DNA from: Hymenobacter sp. J193
GTDB taxonomy: Bacteria > Bacteroidota > Bacteroidia > Cytophagales > Hymenobacteraceae
DNA length: 64,000 nucleotides
Assembly (NCBI RefSeq): GCF_024700075.1
Contig: NZ_JAJONE010000001.1
Span: 558,001-622,000 of the forward strand
Direction of reading: 5' to 3'
Each line of letters starts with the position of its first letter. The stretch's first letter is position 1. Both the position numbers and the translations under genes were made by a program. Shown here piece by piece: positions 10,301 to 18,064 of this stretch. The notes under the pieces were generated by a model that did no database searches, was not told where the DNA came from, and saw only the letters and a list, made by a program, of their open reading frames with translations.

Positions 10301-10303
10301 TGA
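4334..10303 (+). CDS. YD-repeat (Rhs-like) giant secreted protein with C-terminal M23 metallopeptidase domain; candidate polymorphic toxin
   Basis: This is a protein of 1,989 residues with a signal peptide; ATG 4340 is an equally good start. The order of parts is: a LamG-like domain (about 35-245); YD/Rhs-like sequence; a CBM4/9-like jelly roll (about 610-755, from NLLRNPGFEQEK to IYFDDIELV); a CBM6-like domain (about 845-970); and a long YD-repeat shell with motifs such as YEYDESGQMTRETEAGK and YTYDDRGYRRSK. The Rhs core end follows near 1692-1756 (YRHGYQGQYADKDDETGYDA and IGRWTSYDPEGQF), then a glycine-zipper stretch (GGALIGAGIGMAMDRSG). The C-terminus (about 1880-1989) is an M23/LytM-type peptidase with the zinc ligands HxxxD (SHPALDIRA) and HxH (GTGPHLHFKV). 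M23 enzymes cut peptidoglycan cross-bridges. The AT-rich toxin-like tip and the overlapping small gene downstream suggest a toxin with immunity, but a cell-wall role is possible. Confidence 0.85.
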   Translation: MCMKHCLLIRNCILAACVLFNCTLGQAQSSSSLQAGLVTWLQFDETGGLVATDASGSGHSAIVDGSANWSSGKVGRSIWLTNQASVRIPIAWQPAAFTISWWVYVAPNTVTNYSQAIGTGIASDGNAWDGGFFFHASVGGQVFIGTDMGTRLESPFGINQLPASTWVRFSFTYNRGEAALYRSVAGSATTRIAYRATGMTMPTAWKDLYIGSPNPLRTELRATGYYDDLRVYDRALSAAEIAQLATSVATVYTPAAAAADNLDKNWSYSRSYDGSGSIVSEGKQFMDGMGRPTQTQVKSQTTNHILATQTVYSTGGKPLLSTLPAPIDNSQFAFKNNFISPSTAPGTTYAATNFEGSNAANPSAVSQSTLGSVGYYYSANNTLEPLTATTQYPFSLTEEFSGPLGGVKRATGPGDALRMGLGREVRGREFPVLNELDHYLSLRRLYTAGTPAGSALRLQGEKMVSINPDSTESITFRNADGQVVATCLSGPQYPGLTLTGTIHSDPANTSGIPQFQDVHIPMAGRTQLTVTGTGSLKVVNLLTDAVSTYSAPWPTISLSPGFYRLVSISDNQAFSYLAHYGEFSYCYYDDAGRVVATIASKGTNSSNLLRNPGFEQEKTGTTAASGWVSANNNAFTETRADRAPHSGRYYGCHWGSTAYTTTSIQTVTNLPNGSYTLRAWVKSTGGQTSVLMLARNFGGTQRQIPIPTTYEWGNWTQIELTNIAVTAGKCEVGFSSNAGTNQWIYFDDIELVKQNDSSQPTYVTRTTYGGDGAVLATESIDEGRTEYVYARDGRIRFSQSALQRANGRFSYSNYDGFGRVVESGEYTMATDRTQGKLFENQLPQVFAHEAEAAGTKNATVATANVGYRSTGYLTGLTATGKYASVSTASLAAGTYPVHVRYATSTTSGYQVLSLYVNNVFVSKVQFPATSSLTGWETTTLSLNLSSGVNTIKLQVDNGDTGGVNLDYLELHRERIAAANSVLALVEDRTASGGLDVGRCSQRNQVWYDEPVLVNGQADPKLNGRQQDFLLGGVAKTTNGTSTTWYSYDELGRLIWMVQDAPTMGTKTVDYTYDLLGNVLEVAYQKGQPDAFYHHYEYDADKRLRSVYTSPDGLAQNRTLQARYFYYLHGPLKRVEVADRLQGIDYTYTVQGWLKAINNAEKRLDPGKDNPTTNGTLKDLFGLRLDYFNGDYASRQLTAPNLSSPANQNQTFYAGLVRASSWHTAAAPNVHGYAYQYDAKGQLLESDYGTLTAGTTLSQEATRKFSEGNLNYDAHGNILSLRRRDGAGLATDDFTYQYAANTNKLTRTVNGAGNPVLSYEYDESGQMTRETEAGKTDRFLSYDVAGKVTGVYTNAARTTPLALYTYDDRGYRRSKAVYAAGVLQNTTYYVTDAQGNVLSTYEQAAGQALQLTEVPLYGASRVGTITRVEDNTLEPRYELNDQLGNARVVFRRPKTKTFQATMETAQASQEEADFTNVAATRFAFSPNRPGSTGTSVSRLVAAQGVTTGPAKILDVQKGDTVSFSAWVRFSVPTCPTCGNRSAILAAATVTTGTVGNGLSRGARETLRHPGKASQLLSRVGVGLTFTGLSKLLQPTKPTAGVLAWLHYRLKDEQGNTVSDQYEPFVGTQADVWQQLKLGVRLPQTGKLELSVESNDPTRTVYFDDVVLEHTNSTIVQEQHQYAFGTPITGLSYAVGTKKYRHGYQGQYADKDDETGYDAFELRLYNSRIGRWTSYDPEGQFHSPYVGMGNNPVSGVDIDGGWSWVGSAGGALIGAGIGMAMDRSGSKWDGAAKGAAIGFLAGGVLGPDVERHGSTKADNIDYDISWNIPKINIPDVNIEVSFRMLTPLKEFDTQEPTPPISYNRVVTSPYTESIRIINTANFKKSASHPALDIRAKAGTPIRSPWSGVVSQAETADYGQFVIINHTTRYHGRKITTSYSHLSRTVVKQGQKVSQGQIIGYTGKYGTGPHLHFKVRVDGKTINPLSIFPFGL

Positions 10304-10743
10304 AACTCATTCTTTCAATCATAATTGCATTGCAGTTGCATTGCTATAGCAAGTCTGAAACCACAGAAAGCTATAGCCTAAATGGAAATCCCAAAAAAAC
10401 AAGCCAAAGCAATGAAACATTTGAAGTGTTTTATAATAATTTCTACAGTAATAAAACTTTCCAATTATCTAGAATTATTACACCCCTAAAAGGCGAGCTA
10501 AAATATATAGATGAAAATGATAAGGTTGTTTTTGAAAAATGGAAAATAAACAAGGATTTTGAGGTAATATCTTATAGCAATCTTAAAAAACAGATGAAGA
10601 ATATAAAGAAAAAAGTCACTACATCAAATGCGTATGCGGTTGAACAAATATGGATTCAAGACTCTGGTTTTACCATTAACAGGAAGTTTGAGAAAAGGAA
10701 CGGAAAATGGTATTTGGTTTACTACAAATTTGAATATATATAA
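10300..10743 (+). CDS. Small exported protein, DUF4348-like; candidate immunity protein of the upstream M23 toxin
   Basis: The 147-residue protein starts inside the stop of the YD-repeat gene (ATGA overlap), so the two are co-translated. It begins with a short hydrophobic signal (MKLILSIIIALQLHCYSKS) carrying a weak lipobox-like Cys, which predicts export to the periplasm or lipid anchoring. The body contains FEVFYNNFYSNKTFQLSRI and TPLKGELKYIDENDKVVFEK. This resembles, from memory, the DUF4348 family of small Bacteroidota lipoproteins (FxxFxxxFxxDxxFQxxRxxFPL). The gene is markedly AT-rich and Lys/Asn-rich compared with its surroundings. Its position and export signal fit an immunity protein guarding the periplasm against a peptidoglycan peptidase. 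Immunity is inference; the overlap and composition are seen. Confidence 0.7.
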   Translation: MKLILSIIIALQLHCYSKSETTESYSLNGNPKKTSQSNETFEVFYNNFYSNKTFQLSRIITPLKGELKYIDENDKVVFEKWKINKDFEVISYSNLKKQMKNIKKKVTTSNAYAVEQIWIQDSGFTINRKFEKRNGKWYLVYYKFEYI

Positions 10744-10744
10744 T

Positions 10745-11233
10745 ATGAAAACAGGCATTCATTTAAATAGATTGTTTTTCATTTGTGGCACTGCATTTTG
10801 TTTTCTTACATGCTCACAACAGAAATACACTTACATCAACCCCGTCAAGCTAGTTGATGGCTACCACGGCACAGCTCCCCACCGTCAACAATTGCTGACA
10901 GCCAACCAAGCCTGGCAAGCTAACCTTGATTCCTTAGCCCGGGAGCTACAGGCCCAACCTGCTGCTCAGCGCGCCGCTAAGGAGCAGGAACTGCTGCGCT
11001 ACCGGGAAGCCGCGCAGCAGAAAGCCCAGGCCGAGGAGGCGCGGGTGCAGCAGGCGCTGCTGGAGGAAATCAATGCCTACATCAAGCAGTACGGCAAGGA
11101 GCACGATTATGCTTTCATCTTCGGGGCTACCAACCAGGGCAACATCGTGTACGCTGCCGAAAGCACCGACCTGACCAATGAAATCCTGGCCGGCCTCAAC
11201 CAGCAATACGATGCGCAGCACCCGAGCGAGTAA
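10745..11233 (+). CDS. OmpH/Skp-like periplasmic protein
   Basis: The 162-residue protein starts with a lipoprotein-type signal (MKTGIHLNRLFFICGTAFC, then FLTC). A strongly helical Gln/Ala/Glu-rich coiled coil follows (AKEQELLRYREAAQQKAQAE), ending in a short globular part with YIKQYGKEHDYAFIFGATNQ, then GNIVYA. That is the arrangement of the Skp/OmpH family, periplasmic chaperones for outer-membrane proteins. The first 35 codons are AT-rich like the preceding gene and the rest is GC-rich, so the composition break falls inside this gene. It may serve export of the neighbouring giant proteins, which is inference. Confidence 0.78.
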   Translation: MKTGIHLNRLFFICGTAFCFLTCSQQKYTYINPVKLVDGYHGTAPHRQQLLTANQAWQANLDSLARELQAQPAAQRAAKEQELLRYREAAQQKAQAEEARVQQALLEEINAYIKQYGKEHDYAFIFGATNQGNIVYAAESTDLTNEILAGLNQQYDAQHPSE

Positions 11234-11831
11234 CTTACGCGGCGCGAGTGTGCTGGCCGGGGTAGCCCTCGGAGCCTGCTCCAGCCCGGTGGAAGAAGCG
11301 GCCTACCGGGCCTACCTGCAGGACCCCGCCCACGGTCTTGTACAGAGCGCTGAAGCTAGCGGTATGCACGTTCAGGCTACCTACCGCCCTGTAGAGCTTG
11401 TTCTGCACCAGGAGCTGGGTGAAAACGCAGCTGCCTCGGCCCGCCTGGATTCTCTGCGCCAGGCCTATGCCGGCAAAACCTACTGCACCCTCACCTTCTC
11501 CGCGAACGGTCAGGACCTGGAAAGCCACACGGCCAACCATGGTGGCGACATGGCCCAGACCGTGGCCTACCTCAACACCGGCATCGGGGCCGTTACCTAC
11601 CTGGTGCCCACTGCCCAGCCCCATGATTCGGTGCCAGCACTATTGGCTAACTACTCACGCGGGTTCGGCACTACTGGTCACTCCACGGTGCTGCTCGTGT
11701 TCGATACGGCCCGCTTGCCCTTGCAGGATGGTTTTACCCTGGCCCTGCACGATACTTATCTGGGCGTCGGCTCCGCGCGCTTCCCCTTCAAGGGCGAAGA
11801 TCTGGCTGACCTCCCCCAGCTTGTGCATTAA
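11211..11831 (+). CDS. Hypothetical lipoprotein
   Basis: The start was placed at ATG 11211 (MRSTRASNLRGASVLAGVAL, then GACSS), which gives a lipoprotein signal with the lipobox LGAC. The open frame extends to 11178, but that would lengthen the overlap with the OmpH-like gene. The mature protein of about 180 residues contains no motif I recognise. It mentions no catalytic pattern and has mixed alpha/beta character, for example YCTLTFSANGQDLESHTANH and HSTVLLVFDTARLPLQDGFT. It lies between the OmpH-like gene and the second YD-repeat gene and is probably cotranscribed with both. Confidence 0.7.
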   Translation: MRSTRASNLRGASVLAGVALGACSSPVEEAAYRAYLQDPAHGLVQSAEASGMHVQATYRPVELVLHQELGENAAASARLDSLRQAYAGKTYCTLTFSANGQDLESHTANHGGDMAQTVAYLNTGIGAVTYLVPTAQPHDSVPALLANYSRGFGTTGHSTVLLVFDTARLPLQDGFTLALHDTYLGVGSARFPFKGEDLADLPQLVH

Positions 11832-11878
11832 CCTTTTGAACTACCAGGCCCCTGACCCAACCGCTACGCTCCACTACT

Positions 11879-12634
11879 ATGCTATTCCGCAACCGACGCT
11901 TGGCCCGCCTAATTGCCTGCTTCCTGCTTCTCCAGACGCTGAGCAGCATTTTCGTACCTTCTGTTAGCCTGGCCGTTATGGGTCCCGGCCAGCCGGAATT
12001 CATCAGCTATGAGCCCGCCGGCGCATCGGATATGGTCAATATGACCACCGGGGACATGACCTACCAGATTCCGCTGCTGGACATTCCCGGCTCAGAGCAA
12101 CAGTTTTCTCTCCCCCTTACTTACAAAGCAGGTATCCGGCTGGAGCAGGAAGCCTCTTGGGTAGGTTTGGGCTGGACACTCAACCCAGGGGCCATAGCCC
12201 GCAACCTTAACAATTACCCGGATGATGCCTCTAACTATGCTTATCGCACCACCTATTCCAAAAAGCTGGACCGAGGCTGGAAGGGCGGATTGCCCGGCGT
12301 TATAGACCTGGGCTGGAGTAGCGTAACCGGGCACTCAGGAACGGTGGACCTGATTGGACTGGCTAGTGTAAGCTGGGAAAACAGCAAGTTTAAATCGGCT
12401 GACTTGGTGGGCATCAAATACACCAAAGGAGCGGGAGTAGAAGTCGACCCAGTACGAATGGCCTTTGCGGCGCTTACCATAATCAGCGCTGGCACTGCTC
12501 CTTCTGGCTCGTTTGTGGGCAATTTAGCCCTAAAGCAAGCGCAAAGTATTGGTATCGGTAATGCTATCAATAATGGCATGAACTTATTTGGTAAAAAGAT
12601 AAAACCGGCGGAGGATTTAACCGCCCGACAGTGA
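11879..12634 (+). CDS. YD-repeat/SpvB-like secreted protein, N-terminal part (gene split by frameshift)
   Basis: These 251 residues start with a signal peptide (MLFRNRRLARLIACFLLLQT). They then show the entry domain common to large Cytophagales YD-repeat proteins: PEFISYEPAGASDMVNMTTG, DMTYQIPLLDIPG, LPLTYKAGIRLEQEASWVGL and GWTLNPGAIARNL. The frame closes at 12634, while the next frame, starting 4 bp earlier, continues the same protein for another 1,529 residues. Adding one A to the A5 run at 12593-12597 would join them as GKKDKTGGGFNRPTVKIDNR. The intact gene would span 11879-17220. Either the gene is broken or the base is missing from the assembly. Confidence 0.75.
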   Translation: MLFRNRRLARLIACFLLLQTLSSIFVPSVSLAVMGPGQPEFISYEPAGASDMVNMTTGDMTYQIPLLDIPGSEQQFSLPLTYKAGIRLEQEASWVGLGWTLNPGAIARNLNNYPDDASNYAYRTTYSKKLDRGWKGGLPGVIDLGWSSVTGHSGTVDLIGLASVSWENSKFKSADLVGIKYTKGAGVEVDPVRMAFAALTIISAGTAPSGSFVGNLALKQAQSIGIGNAINNGMNLFGKKIKPAEDLTARQ

Positions 12635-15600
12635 AAATAGATAACCGTTATTATTACAAAGATTACTGGCAGTTCTATAATGACAATAAATCTGAGATGA
12701 TGTACGGCTCTCTGTATTTTCAGGACATGAGCCAAAATGTAAGCACCGCGACTGAACAGCAGCAGGAATCGTATACTGTCGGGCCCAATATTAAGCGGGG
12801 CTCTGTCACAGTAGCCAAGGCCATGCCCTTCTCCTATTACCGGGATTATGGCACCAACGGCACCGTTGAGCGCGAAGTGGGGGCTGACCTCTACCAGCCA
12901 ACTACCAGCTATGATTACAGCTATTTCAGCGCTAGCCTGCGCCCCTTAAGCATTGCGCATGATGACTTTTCCGTCATGGGTGACAACATTTCGGGGCCTA
13001 TTCGCCCGCAACGACTGGATGTCGGCTCGCTGGCCGTCCCCAGGGTGATGGCGGATAAGCATGATAAATACAGCCTTATTCCTTTTCTAGACTACAAAGT
13101 AGGGTTCCGCTACGAAAACAGCATCTCCAACAGCTATGACTACCATCAACCGACGGACGCCGCTGGTAACGGCTTATTAACTACCGGTATTGGCACAGAA
13201 GTACCCTCCAACAGCTTAGTGCTCACCGATCAAAAGCTCTTTGCTGACTACCCCGGCACGCGCACGGCTCCGGCGCGCAAAGGCATCATCAATGATGTCT
13301 TCAACCGGGTCTTAGCTCAGAGCAAGCACGTGCAGTGGTACTCGAATGATGAGATTATGAGTTTGTACACGGCCAACCCGGAAGGCGACGGCAGTAAGTT
13401 TCTGGAGTTTTATAAGCCGGCCGCACAGTCTATCAATACCCAGGTAATTACTGGCTATGGAGAATGGATTTGTCCGAATGGCAACCGGGATGAATGCTAT
13501 AAGGAGCCGATCTATGGTACGCAAACAACAGCCCCCACCCCCAACCCCTGGCGTATTACGAAGCCTGGGAAAGGTATTGGCGCATTTGCTATTACGGCAG
13601 AAGATGGCACAACCTACCATTATTCCCTGCCAGTATATCACTTCGCCACGTACAGTGAATCCCGGGAGTTATCATCTCCCTCTACGGAAGGCGTTGGAGT
13701 AGCCACCACGCAATTAGGCGAAAAAGGAAGTACCCAGGGATATGCCACCACGTGGTTGCTGACCGCTATTACTTCGCCTGATTACGTCGACCGGGGCCAG
13801 ATCGGCACGGTTGATAAAGACGATTGGGGCGGCTGGGTAAGGTTTGATTACGGCAAGTTTGCCTCCCAGTACAAATGGCGTCAGCCGTATGTCGGCAAGT
13901 CGTATCGGCCTGATGACATGAACACCGTCAGTTACTCGGAAGGCTACAAAGAAACCTACTATCTAAACTCCATTAGAACGCGCACTTACACGGCTTTATT
14001 TGTGAAGAGCGTGCGCAAAGATGGCCGGGGACATTTCACCCCAGGGGGCAGTACCACGCTGGGCATAACGGAAACCACTCCTTCTTCCTCTCTACGACTG
14101 GATGAAATTATTCTGCTTGATAATGATGATTGGAATAAGCTGAAAACGGTGAACGGGATTCGGCAGCCCAGCGACGGTAGCATCACCATCCCGGCTCTGA
14201 CAAATGATACGCAAACTAATTCCCAAACCTACGACCCAGCTGAGTTGGTTAAACAAAATACCCAGGACACCTACAAAGAAGTACTCGATATCCATGATCT
14301 TGACGTTAGCAGCAGCATACGGGCATACGTCAATAAACGAGCGCTCAAACGGATCCAATTTAATTATAGCTACCGCCTGTGTCCGGGCACGCCCAGCTCT
14401 TTTCCCAGCCTGACGCAGCTACCTTCTATGGACCCAGCGCAAGCCAGCGTAGGCCGTACCGGTAAGCTTACCTTGGAAAGTTTATCTGTCTTTGGCCCCC
14501 AAAACGCCAAGCTTATTCCGGACATCAAATTCAAATACGACAACAACCCCGCCTACTCACCGGAGAAATACGACTATTTTGGCATGTATGCCAGCGGTGG
14601 CATGGCTACGGCCACCACTAACAATCATCAGGTAGCGGTCAATGGCACCCAGGCGGCAGCTGATGGCGCTGCTTGGTCGATGACGGAAGTCATCAACCCC
14701 TTGGGGGGTAGTACCAAATTCCAGTACGAGCGGGACCAATATAGCCAGATTTCTGAGTTTGGCACTCGGGCCATCAGCTTTTCGAATAACGATTGTGGCA
14801 CCCTACTAACCGTACGAACAGCAGCCCCCAACGGCTTTACGAGCGGCAACGGGTTTACCGGAGATTTACGGGACTATTTTAAAGTGAATCAACCCATTGC
14901 TATCAATGGTGTTGCCACCTTTCAACCGAACTGTTATCTAGACGGGTTTATGACGAAGCAGCCGATATGCAAAGATCATTACAGCAATAGAGCAACCACT
15001 ATTACGGCTGTTACAGCCACTACTATCACTATCGCTGATCCGCCCGATAATACGCTTTGCTCTGAATCTGACGGATTCGACTATTGCGAGCTTACTCCAC
15101 TTGGCATGTCGGCTAGTGTGGAGGTGGCCGCTAACCGCTACGGCGGCGATATCCGCATTGCCGCCATCACGACAACGGATGAGAATGCCACGGCCTATCA
15201 AGTTCGGTACCGCTACACCCGGGATGACTTGCCTGGTAAAACAGCCACCGGGGTCCTGGCAAAAGAGCCACAGTTTGTAGCAGGCTACATTCCGCGCGCT
15301 TTCGAAAACCAGTATGATTATCCCAATACCCCAGTCCTGTACAGTAAGGTTACCGTTTTGCGAGGGCCCTTCAAAAATAACTCAGATAGCGACTATAACC
15401 AGCGGGAGGAATATTCCTTTCATACTCCGCAAAGCACCATGCTTTCTCAGAGCCCGGCATTTAACAGCAGTCAGAGTACCCAAATTCTAAATAACGGTCT
15501 GAAGGTTGAATCGCAGTACAACAAGGTAGTGGTAGATATGGGCAAGATTGGTCAGCCTATCTCCGTGAAGAAATCGAATAAACGGGGAGAGGTTGAACTA

Positions 15601-17220
15601 GCTACTACCTTCTCCTATTCCTCTGCCGTGCCCAACGCCGATGGTATCGGCAATCAAGGCACCTTCACAGAGGGCACCATGACGACGGAGATGCTGGAGC
15701 GAACCAATTACCGCATCAACCGCACCACCAAGCATTACTTGCCAACCATCATGGCCAGTTCCGTGAGTATAGCAAACGGAATCCGGTCGGAAAACACGAA
15801 TGCGCAATACGATTTTCTGAGTGGCCAGGTGCTGGAAACCGTTTCGAAGGATGCCCTTGGCACCACGTTCCGCACCAAGACAGTGCCCGCCTATCTTATC
15901 ACTCCCTTCCAGACGATGGGATTGAAAGCGCTGGATCCAACCAATAAAAATATGTTGGCCCAGGCAGGGGCTGAATATGTATATAAAGAAGTAGCCGGTC
16001 GCCAAACGTTAGTAGCCGCGCAGGTAACTACGTGGAAAAACGATTGGGCCACGTATCGGGAGTACGATGCAGCCACGGATGGGTATACCGATAAAGCTGA
16101 TGCCGCGAACCCTATCTGGCGCCAGCATGAAAACTACCTCTGGCAAGGCAAACTCCTGAACGCGGACGGCACGTACGCAGCATTTCAAGACTTTAACTGG
16201 AATCAATTGTTGCCCGCCGGTCAAGCAGCTGGTTGGCTCCGCACTTCGCAGACCGTACGCTATGATCATTATTCCCACGCGTTGGAGCAGTTGGACCTAA
16301 ATGGTTTTTATAGCAGCACTAAAAACGAGCGGCAACATACGCAGCCGTTGGCAAGCGTATCTAACGCCAAATACGGAGAATTTGCCTTTTCCAGCGCTGA
16401 GACAACAGAGCCGCTACCTAGTAACTCTATCCACTTTAGCGGGGAAGTACGGGATGGCCACACCCGCTACCGTGGCCTGACAGCAACCGGCGCGTACTTG
16501 GCCCACACAGGCGAATACAGCATAAAACTGGATCCTTCGAACCGAACGGGGTTCACCTACCGGGCTAAAGTCGGAGATGCCAACGATATCAGAGCGAATC
16601 GTAAATACAAAGTGAGTGTGTGGCTCAATAGTCAGAATGCCTCGGATGGCCGCCTCTATGCCACGCTCAACGGAGTAGCCGTGACGGAAGGAGAGGCCGC
16701 CATTGGCAGTGCAACTACGCGAAAAGCAGGTGACTGGTATCTACTGACGCTCATCTTCTCGCTTCCCACGAGCGCAAACTCCCAAACGCTGCAAGTGGGC
16801 TGTAAGAATGTGGGGGCTTCTACGATCTATTTTGACGACTTCCGTCTACAGCCTGCGCAGTCAGCGATGAGTGCGTCGGTGTATGATGAACATACCCGGC
16901 AGCTTACTTACCAATTGGATAATAACAACCTATTCACGCACTACAAGTACGACGCTGCCGGTAAGGTAGTGCAGACGCTGGCAGAAGTTTTTTATCGGCC
17001 GGGGGGCGAAGTTGGTGGTGAAAAGCTACTGGCGGAGCGCTCCTACAACTATGCCCGGATGCGAGAGCCTAATTGGCTGGAAACAGGCACTACGCGTTGC
17101 ATGACGGCTAACGGCACCTACACCGGGGAAAAACAGAAAGAGGAAAAAGACATAAATCCTAGTAGTACCACCTATGCCCAAACCCGCTGGGTATCCTTGG
17201 GAAATACAGGCTGCCTTTGA
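12631..17220 (+). CDS. YD-repeat secreted protein, C-terminal part (gene split by frameshift)
   Basis: This 1,529-codon frame continues the preceding one and has no plausible start of its own (GTG at 12631, no signal peptide). It contains long beta-rich YD-like stretches, a carbohydrate-binding-like jelly roll near residues 1250-1410 (ending STIYFDDFRLQPAQ) and YD motifs such as LFTHYKYDAAGKVVQTLAEV. The end (TRCMTANGTYTGEKQKEEKD, then INPSSTTYAQTRWVSLGNTG) looks like a DUF5977-type tail. Unlike the upstream giant it carries no toxin-like domain. The role is unknown; surface adhesion or matrix structure is a family-level guess. Confidence 0.75.
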   Translation: MKIDNRYYYKDYWQFYNDNKSEMMYGSLYFQDMSQNVSTATEQQQESYTVGPNIKRGSVTVAKAMPFSYYRDYGTNGTVEREVGADLYQPTTSYDYSYFSASLRPLSIAHDDFSVMGDNISGPIRPQRLDVGSLAVPRVMADKHDKYSLIPFLDYKVGFRYENSISNSYDYHQPTDAAGNGLLTTGIGTEVPSNSLVLTDQKLFADYPGTRTAPARKGIINDVFNRVLAQSKHVQWYSNDEIMSLYTANPEGDGSKFLEFYKPAAQSINTQVITGYGEWICPNGNRDECYKEPIYGTQTTAPTPNPWRITKPGKGIGAFAITAEDGTTYHYSLPVYHFATYSESRELSSPSTEGVGVATTQLGEKGSTQGYATTWLLTAITSPDYVDRGQIGTVDKDDWGGWVRFDYGKFASQYKWRQPYVGKSYRPDDMNTVSYSEGYKETYYLNSIRTRTYTALFVKSVRKDGRGHFTPGGSTTLGITETTPSSSLRLDEIILLDNDDWNKLKTVNGIRQPSDGSITIPALTNDTQTNSQTYDPAELVKQNTQDTYKEVLDIHDLDVSSSIRAYVNKRALKRIQFNYSYRLCPGTPSSFPSLTQLPSMDPAQASVGRTGKLTLESLSVFGPQNAKLIPDIKFKYDNNPAYSPEKYDYFGMYASGGMATATTNNHQVAVNGTQAAADGAAWSMTEVINPLGGSTKFQYERDQYSQISEFGTRAISFSNNDCGTLLTVRTAAPNGFTSGNGFTGDLRDYFKVNQPIAINGVATFQPNCYLDGFMTKQPICKDHYSNRATTITAVTATTITIADPPDNTLCSESDGFDYCELTPLGMSASVEVAANRYGGDIRIAAITTTDENATAYQVRYRYTRDDLPGKTATGVLAKEPQFVAGYIPRAFENQYDYPNTPVLYSKVTVLRGPFKNNSDSDYNQREEYSFHTPQSTMLSQSPAFNSSQSTQILNNGLKVESQYNKVVVDMGKIGQPISVKKSNKRGEVELATTFSYSSAVPNADGIGNQGTFTEGTMTTEMLERTNYRINRTTKHYLPTIMASSVSIANGIRSENTNAQYDFLSGQVLETVSKDALGTTFRTKTVPAYLITPFQTMGLKALDPTNKNMLAQAGAEYVYKEVAGRQTLVAAQVTTWKNDWATYREYDAATDGYTDKADAANPIWRQHENYLWQGKLLNADGTYAAFQDFNWNQLLPAGQAAGWLRTSQTVRYDHYSHALEQLDLNGFYSSTKNERQHTQPLASVSNAKYGEFAFSSAETTEPLPSNSIHFSGEVRDGHTRYRGLTATGAYLAHTGEYSIKLDPSNRTGFTYRAKVGDANDIRANRKYKVSVWLNSQNASDGRLYATLNGVAVTEGEAAIGSATTRKAGDWYLLTLIFSLPTSANSQTLQVGCKNVGASTIYFDDFRLQPAQSAMSASVYDEHTRQLTYQLDNNNLFTHYKYDAAGKVVQTLAEVFYRPGGEVGGEKLLAERSYNYARMREPNWLETGTTRCMTANGTYTGEKQKEEKDINPSSTTYAQTRWVSLGNTGCL

Positions 17221-17311
17221 GATATGCGCCATGTCCACACAGCCTAGCTCATACCTGCTTTTCCACAGTTTTCTCATCACTATTTCGTTAACTCATTCTG
17301 CCTGCTTAGCC

Positions 17312-18064
17312 ATGCGACGTTCACAACATTTAGCTTTTATTCCAGGCAAATTCCTGCTCCTTGGTTTACTGGTGGCTACCCTTTGGGCCTGCGATAAAGA
17401 AGATGCATCTGGGGTTGTACAAGGCACCATTCTCCTGCTGGATGAGCAAGGCCATACGGCGGCGGATAACAGCGGCGCTGTGGTATCATTGCTCGGGCAA
17501 ACAAGCGGACCAACGTCTACGACTGCCGCCGATGGCAGCTTTACCCTAACTGGTCTGAACAAAGGCAAGCATCGTCTGCAGATCAGCAAGGACGGCTATG
17601 GCACCTACCAAACCGAGCAACTGGCGGTGCAGGAAAACACCAGTCTAAACAAGCCGGTTCGCTTGGGGCAGATACCTACCTGGACAACCAGCTTATCTAT
17701 CGACAAAGGCTATATCAATCTGCAATTGGGCGGCGCCCTCTTTGGCCGTACCCCGGCTCAGCCGGCTATTCGCCATGCCCGCGTGTATTTCCGCAAAGGG
17801 GATAATATGCCCACCCCTACTGAATATGATTATGCTATGCCCGTTAAGGAGGGAGGGCCTTTTCCAAACCTATGGCTGGATAGTATTCCGCATGCGAAAC
17901 TGATTGAGCTGGGCTTTCCGGTAGGAAAATTCAGCCGGGCCCGGGTGATGGAGGAGAATCCGGCCGCCGACTCCTATATTGATGCGGTGACGGGCAAAGA
18001 GGTCTTCCCCGCTTCCCGGACGCAACTCACGACGATGAATAATACCACGCTTACTTATCCGTGA
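17312..18064 (+). CDS. Lipoprotein with carboxypeptidase-regulatory-like domain, N-terminal part (frameshifted)
   Basis: The start at ATG 17312 gives a lipoprotein signal (MRRSQHLAFIPGKFLLLGLL, then VATLWAC). A CarboxypepD_reg/PEGA-type beta sandwich follows at about residues 30-110 (VVQGTILLLDEQGHTAADNS, TAADGSFTLTGLNKGKHRLQ, ISKDGYGTYQTEQ). The longer frame to 17174 overlaps the YD-repeat gene and is less likely. The frame ends at 18064 in the middle of what appears to be one protein, since the following frame reads on as SVNAPVGYATLAYPNC. One extra base, for example a third T in the ACTTATCC at 18053-18060, would join the two. The function is unknown; it is probably surface-exposed and cotranscribed with the YD-repeat gene. 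Confidence 0.72.
   Translation: MRRSQHLAFIPGKFLLLGLLVATLWACDKEDASGVVQGTILLLDEQGHTAADNSGAVVSLLGQTSGPTSTTAADGSFTLTGLNKGKHRLQISKDGYGTYQTEQLAVQENTSLNKPVRLGQIPTWTTSLSIDKGYINLQLGGALFGRTPAQPAIRHARVYFRKGDNMPTPTEYDYAMPVKEGGPFPNLWLDSIPHAKLIELGFPVGKFSRARVMEENPAADSYIDAVTGKEVFPASRTQLTTMNNTTLTYP

Noticed and set aside
12592..12634. Programmed -1 frameshifting in the second YD-repeat gene
   Set aside because: The A5 run does not form a full X XXY YYZ slippery heptamer in frame (only the second codon re-pairs after a -1 slip), and two other splits of the same kind in the window favour indel error or decay.
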